Below are positions 14,322 to 16,980 of a DNA stretch of 16,980 nt, piece by piece. The DNA comes from CAIMMJ01 sp037131955 (lineage in GTDB: Bacteria > Bacteroidota > Bacteroidia > UBA4408), in NCBI GenBank assembly GCA_037131955.1, contig JBAXQC010000061.1, forward strand, positions 1-16,980, in the 5' to 3' direction. The notes beneath the pieces were generated by a model. That model was not told where the DNA came from. It made no database searches and saw only the letters and a list, made by a program, of their open reading frames with translations. Made by a program: the position numbers and the translations under genes. How positions within the stretch are numbered: position 1 is the first letter of the stretch; each line of letters begins with the position of its first letter.

Positions 14322-14329
14322 TACCTTTG
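14322..14329 (+). promoter_or_regulatory. candidate -7 promoter box immediately before guaA
   Basis: TACCTTTG is an exact TAnnTTTG match and ends only 4 nt before the guaA ATG (14334). Since transcription in Bacteroidota starts a few nucleotides after this box, the transcript would begin at or next to the ATG. An imperfect -33 candidate, TTC, lies at 14297-14299. Confidence 0.5.
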
Positions 14330-14333
14330 AAAA

Positions 14334-15884
14334 ATGGAAGAAACGATTATTATTTTTGATTTTGGTTCGCAATACACCCAATTAATTGCCAGAAGAGTAA
14401 GAGAGCAGAATATTTATTGTGAGATACATCCATTTAGTAAATTTTCTGAGTTTGTTTCTGAAAAATATATATCCTCAAATAATATCAATGGAATTATTCT
14501 TTCAGGCAGCCCTTTTTCTGTAAACGATGCTAACTCTCCTCAACCAAATTTAAAACTTTTGCCTACTACTATTCCTGTATTAGGCATTTGTTACGGTGCT
14601 CAATTATTAGTGCACCAATTTGGCGGAAAAGTTACTCCCTCAAAACACAGAGAATACGGAAGAGCAGAATTAGTAATAGAGCAGAACAACAATCATTTGT
14701 TTGCCAACGTTGAGCAAAATTCACATGTTTGGATGAGTCACGGTGATAGCATAGTTCAATTGCCAGAAAATTTTGTTGCTTTGGCCAAAACAAAAGATAT
14801 TCCATTTGCATCCTTTCAAATAAAAGACACACAAATTTTTGGTTTACAGTTTCACCCAGAAGTAACACATAGCGATTTTGGAAGTAATATGCTTTCCAAT
14901 TTTTTAAATACTATTTGTTCATGCAATAATTCATGGACATCTGCTTCGTTCATAAACCAAACCGTTAGTGAATTAAAGCAGAAAATTGGAAATGATAATG
15001 TTGTTTTAGGATTATCAGGTGGTGTAGACTCTACTGTGGCGGCAGTATTGTTGCACAAAGCAATAGGCAAGAATTTGTATTGCATTTTTGTAGATAATGG
15101 TTTGTTGCGAAAAAATGAATTTGAGAATGTTTTAGAAACTTACAAGACACTTGGATTAAATATAAAAGGAGTAGATGCAAAGAGTGATTTTTATAATTCT
15201 TTAAAAAATCTATCCGACCCTGAATTAAAAAGGAAAGCAATTGGTAAAACATTTATAGATGTATTTGACAGAGAAGCTAAACTTTTAACTAACGTTAAAT
15301 GGCTGGCGCAGGGAACAATTTATCCTGATGTAATTGAATCCATCTCTGTAAATGGTCCATCTGTAACCATAAAATCTCACCATAACGTGGGTGGCTTGCC
15401 AGATAAAATGGATTTAAAAGTTGTTGAACCCATAAGAGTTTTGTTTAAAGACGAGGTGAGAAGAATAGGAAAAGAGTTAGGAATTCCTTCGGAGCTATTA
15501 GGTCGTCATCCTTTTCCTGGTCCTGGATTAGCAATTAGAATTTTAGGTGAAGTAACCGAAGAAAAAATCAAGATTTTGCAAGATGCAGATGAAATTTTTA
15601 TCACTACTTTAATCAGAGAAAATTTATACGACCAAGTTTGGCAAGCAGGCACAATTTTTTTACCAGTTCAAAGTGTAGGGGTAATGGGAGACGAAAGAAC
15701 TTATGAAAATGCTGTTGCACTTAGAGCGGTTGTTTCTCATGATGGAATGACTGCCGATTGGTGCAAATTGCCTTATGATGTCTTGGGTAAAATTTCAAAC
15801 GAAATTATAAACAAAGTAAAAGGAATTAATAGAGTAGTTTACGACATAAGTTCAAAGCCACCCGCAACAATAGAATGGGAATAA
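14334..15884 (+). CDS. guaA: GMP synthase (glutamine-hydrolysing)
   Basis: The 516-residue two-domain enzyme converts XMP + glutamine + ATP to GMP, the last step of guanine nucleotide synthesis. The N-terminal class I glutamine amidotransferase domain (about 1-195) has the nucleophile Cys86 in GICYGAQ and the His174/Glu176 dyad in LQFHPEVTHSDFG. The ATP pyrophosphatase domain has the PP-loop LSGGVDS (Ser228-Ser233). The C-terminal dimerisation domain carries GRHPFPGPGLAIRI, QVWQAGTIFLPVQSVGVMGD and the terminal SSKPPATIEWE. All catalytic residues are present and the length is normal (525 in E. coli). The start at 14334 gives the canonical IIIFDFGSQYTQLIARRVRE. It is followed 2 nt later by the LysM gene, with which it is probably co-transcribed. 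An exact -7 box almost touches the ATG. Confidence 0.98.
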   Translation: MEETIIIFDFGSQYTQLIARRVREQNIYCEIHPFSKFSEFVSEKYISSNNINGIILSGSPFSVNDANSPQPNLKLLPTTIPVLGICYGAQLLVHQFGGKVTPSKHREYGRAELVIEQNNNHLFANVEQNSHVWMSHGDSIVQLPENFVALAKTKDIPFASFQIKDTQIFGLQFHPEVTHSDFGSNMLSNFLNTICSCNNSWTSASFINQTVSELKQKIGNDNVVLGLSGGVDSTVAAVLLHKAIGKNLYCIFVDNGLLRKNEFENVLETYKTLGLNIKGVDAKSDFYNSLKNLSDPELKRKAIGKTFIDVFDREAKLLTNVKWLAQGTIYPDVIESISVNGPSVTIKSHHNVGGLPDKMDLKVVEPIRVLFKDEVRRIGKELGIPSELLGRHPFPGPGLAIRILGEVTEEKIKILQDADEIFITTLIRENLYDQVWQAGTIFLPVQSVGVMGDERTYENAVALRAVVSHDGMTADWCKLPYDVLGKISNEIINKVKGINRVVYDISSKPPATIEWE

Positions 15885-15886
15885 GA

Positions 15887-16980
15887 ATGAATAATTTATT
15901 TAAATTACTTCTAATAGCAGCTATTTGTTTTTGTGTTGGAAACGTATTTTCACAAGATGCAAAAGGCTCTCAAAAAGCAAAAACAACTCAGACCTCTAAT
16001 TTTTTGAATCATAAAGTTGAGAAAGGAGAAACTATTTACAGTATTTCAAAAAAATACAATGTAAAAGAATCACAACTACTAGAGTTAAATCCTGAACTGA
16101 GCAAGGGACTTAAACTTGGCTCAGAAATAAAAATACCTAAAACTGAAAAAAAATCTTCTGTTATTGGGGAAAATACAAGCAAGGATAAAACTAAAAACAA
16201 AGAATCTAAACCACTAGAAGAAAAAGATTCTAAAAAATCTACTACCGAGAAAGTCAAAGAACTTCCCGAATTTCATTTAGTAGAGCAGGGACAAACATTG
16301 TACACAATTTCTAAATTGTATGGAATATCAATTGAGGAGATAAATGAAAAAAATCCTGAAGTTTTAGAAAATGGATTAAAAGCTGGCAAAACAATTTCAA
16401 TTAGAAATAAAGAAAAAGTCATTACCGAAAATGTGTTGCAAAGCACTTTAAAAAATGACACAATAAAGCTTAAAGAAAATGTAGTTTCTGCCCCAAAAGA
16501 AACAATTTCAAATGACAACAATAATTCTATGCCATTAAAAAAGTATGAATTATCTGTTACGTTATTACTGCCTTTCTATACAGAAAAGAATGTTTATGAA
16601 GAGGAAACGGAAGAAGGCTCAGAAGAGGAAAAACCAAAAAAAAATACTGAAGAAATTTTTGGGAAATCTTACAATGCATTAGAGTATTATTCAGGATTTA
16701 AATTTGCTTGTGATTCACTTTCAAAAATTGGTTATAAAATAAACCTTAAGGTTATAGATTGCCCAATAGACAGCCAAGAGGTAGTAAATCTTACAAAAAC
16801 AGACAAGCTAAAAAACTCTGATATTATATTTGGTCCATTTCATCAAAATTTATCCTTTGTATTGGCCAGCTATTGCTTAAAAAATAAAATATGGTTTGTA
16901 ACTCCGTATACACAACAAAATAAAATTTTACTAAACAATCCTTATGCAATAAAGGCATCTGCTTCGGCAACCACTCAGGT
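15887..16980 (+). CDS. LysM peptidoglycan-binding protein with periplasmic-binding-protein-like domain (3' end outside window)
   Basis: The frame stays open to the window edge (364 codons visible), so the C-terminus is missing. Residues 1-23 form a signal peptide (MNNLFKLLLIAAICFCVGN, then VFSQ). The first LysM module is at about 42-84 (HKVEKGETIYSISKKYNV, then LNPELSKGLKLGSEIKIP) and the second at about 130-172 (HLVEQGQTLYTISKLYGI). Lys/Ser/Glu-rich linkers separate them. From about 220 (YELSVTLLLPFY) a domain begins that resembles type I periplasmic binding proteins of branched-chain amino acid ABC systems, with an acidic insertion (EEETEEGSEEEKPKKN), YYSGFKFACDSLSK, DIIFGPFHQN and IWFVTPYTQQN. 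LysM modules should hold it on peptidoglycan in the periplasm. No transporter genes are visible, so it may not serve transport. The start is 2 nt after the guaA stop. Confidence 0.88.
   Translation, partial: MNNLFKLLLIAAICFCVGNVFSQDAKGSQKAKTTQTSNFLNHKVEKGETIYSISKKYNVKESQLLELNPELSKGLKLGSEIKIPKTEKKSSVIGENTSKDKTKNKESKPLEEKDSKKSTTEKVKELPEFHLVEQGQTLYTISKLYGISIEEINEKNPEVLENGLKAGKTISIRNKEKVITENVLQSTLKNDTIKLKENVVSAPKETISNDNNNSMPLKKYELSVTLLLPFYTEKNVYEEETEEGSEEEKPKKNTEEIFGKSYNALEYYSGFKFACDSLSKIGYKINLKVIDCPIDSQEVVNLTKTDKLKNSDIIFGPFHQNLSFVLASYCLKNKIWFVTPYTQQNKILLNNPYAIKASASATTQ

Overview
This AT-rich window most likely comes from a Bacteroidota (Bacteroidetes) chromosome. The signs are two secreted metallopeptidases with C-terminal type IX secretion (T9SS) sorting domains, a short primary sigma factor without region 1.1 that begins MRQLKITKSITNRES, promoter-like TAnnTTTG boxes in front of several genes, a near absence of Shine-Dalgarno sequences, and an exbB-exbD-tonB cluster. 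I see no tRNA, rRNA, CRISPR array, IS element or phage gene. The region reads as core chromosome carrying two accessory secreted proteases.

Layout. Positions 1-231 hold at most a doubtful 52-codon minus-strand ORF. Positions 232-2742 (+) encode a reprolysin-like (M12B-type) T9SS protease. Converging on it with a 20 bp gap is the minus-strand cluster exbB (4804-4097), exbD (4094-3687) and tonB-like (3686-2763), an inner-membrane energy-transduction module. Its 360 bp upstream region (4805-5164) contains a promoter-like pair and a 29 bp palindrome just upstream of it. Next are a YqgE/AlgH-family gene (-, 5728-5165) and a divergent small lipoprotein of unknown function (+, 5781-6194).

From 6348 onward everything is on the plus strand. 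pckA (PEP carboxykinase, gluconeogenesis) ends in a strong hairpin terminator at 7983-8022. rpoD (primary sigma factor) ends in a second one at 9059-9089. A tightly packed run follows: transaldolase, a cystathionine gamma-synthase/lyase-family PLP enzyme, an M43 T9SS metallopeptidase, a YegS/diacylglycerol-kinase-like lipid kinase and a SUI1/YciH translation factor. The gaps are 3, 8, 17 and 0 nt. guaA (GMP synthetase) comes 29 nt later with its own promoter-like box almost touching the start codon. Last is a LysM-LysM protein with a periplasmic-binding-protein-like domain, cut off by the window end.

Functionally this is central carbon metabolism (pckA, tal), sulfur amino acid and purine synthesis (metB-like, guaA), core transcription and translation (rpoD, SUI1), envelope functions (exbBD-tonB, LysM protein, lipoprotein, lipid kinase) and two exported proteases that would use a T9SS encoded elsewhere. 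I found no convincing new multi-gene system. The points most worth checking are the palindrome upstream of exbB, the potentially leaderless guaA, the LysM/binding-protein fusion and the protease embedded in a housekeeping gene run.
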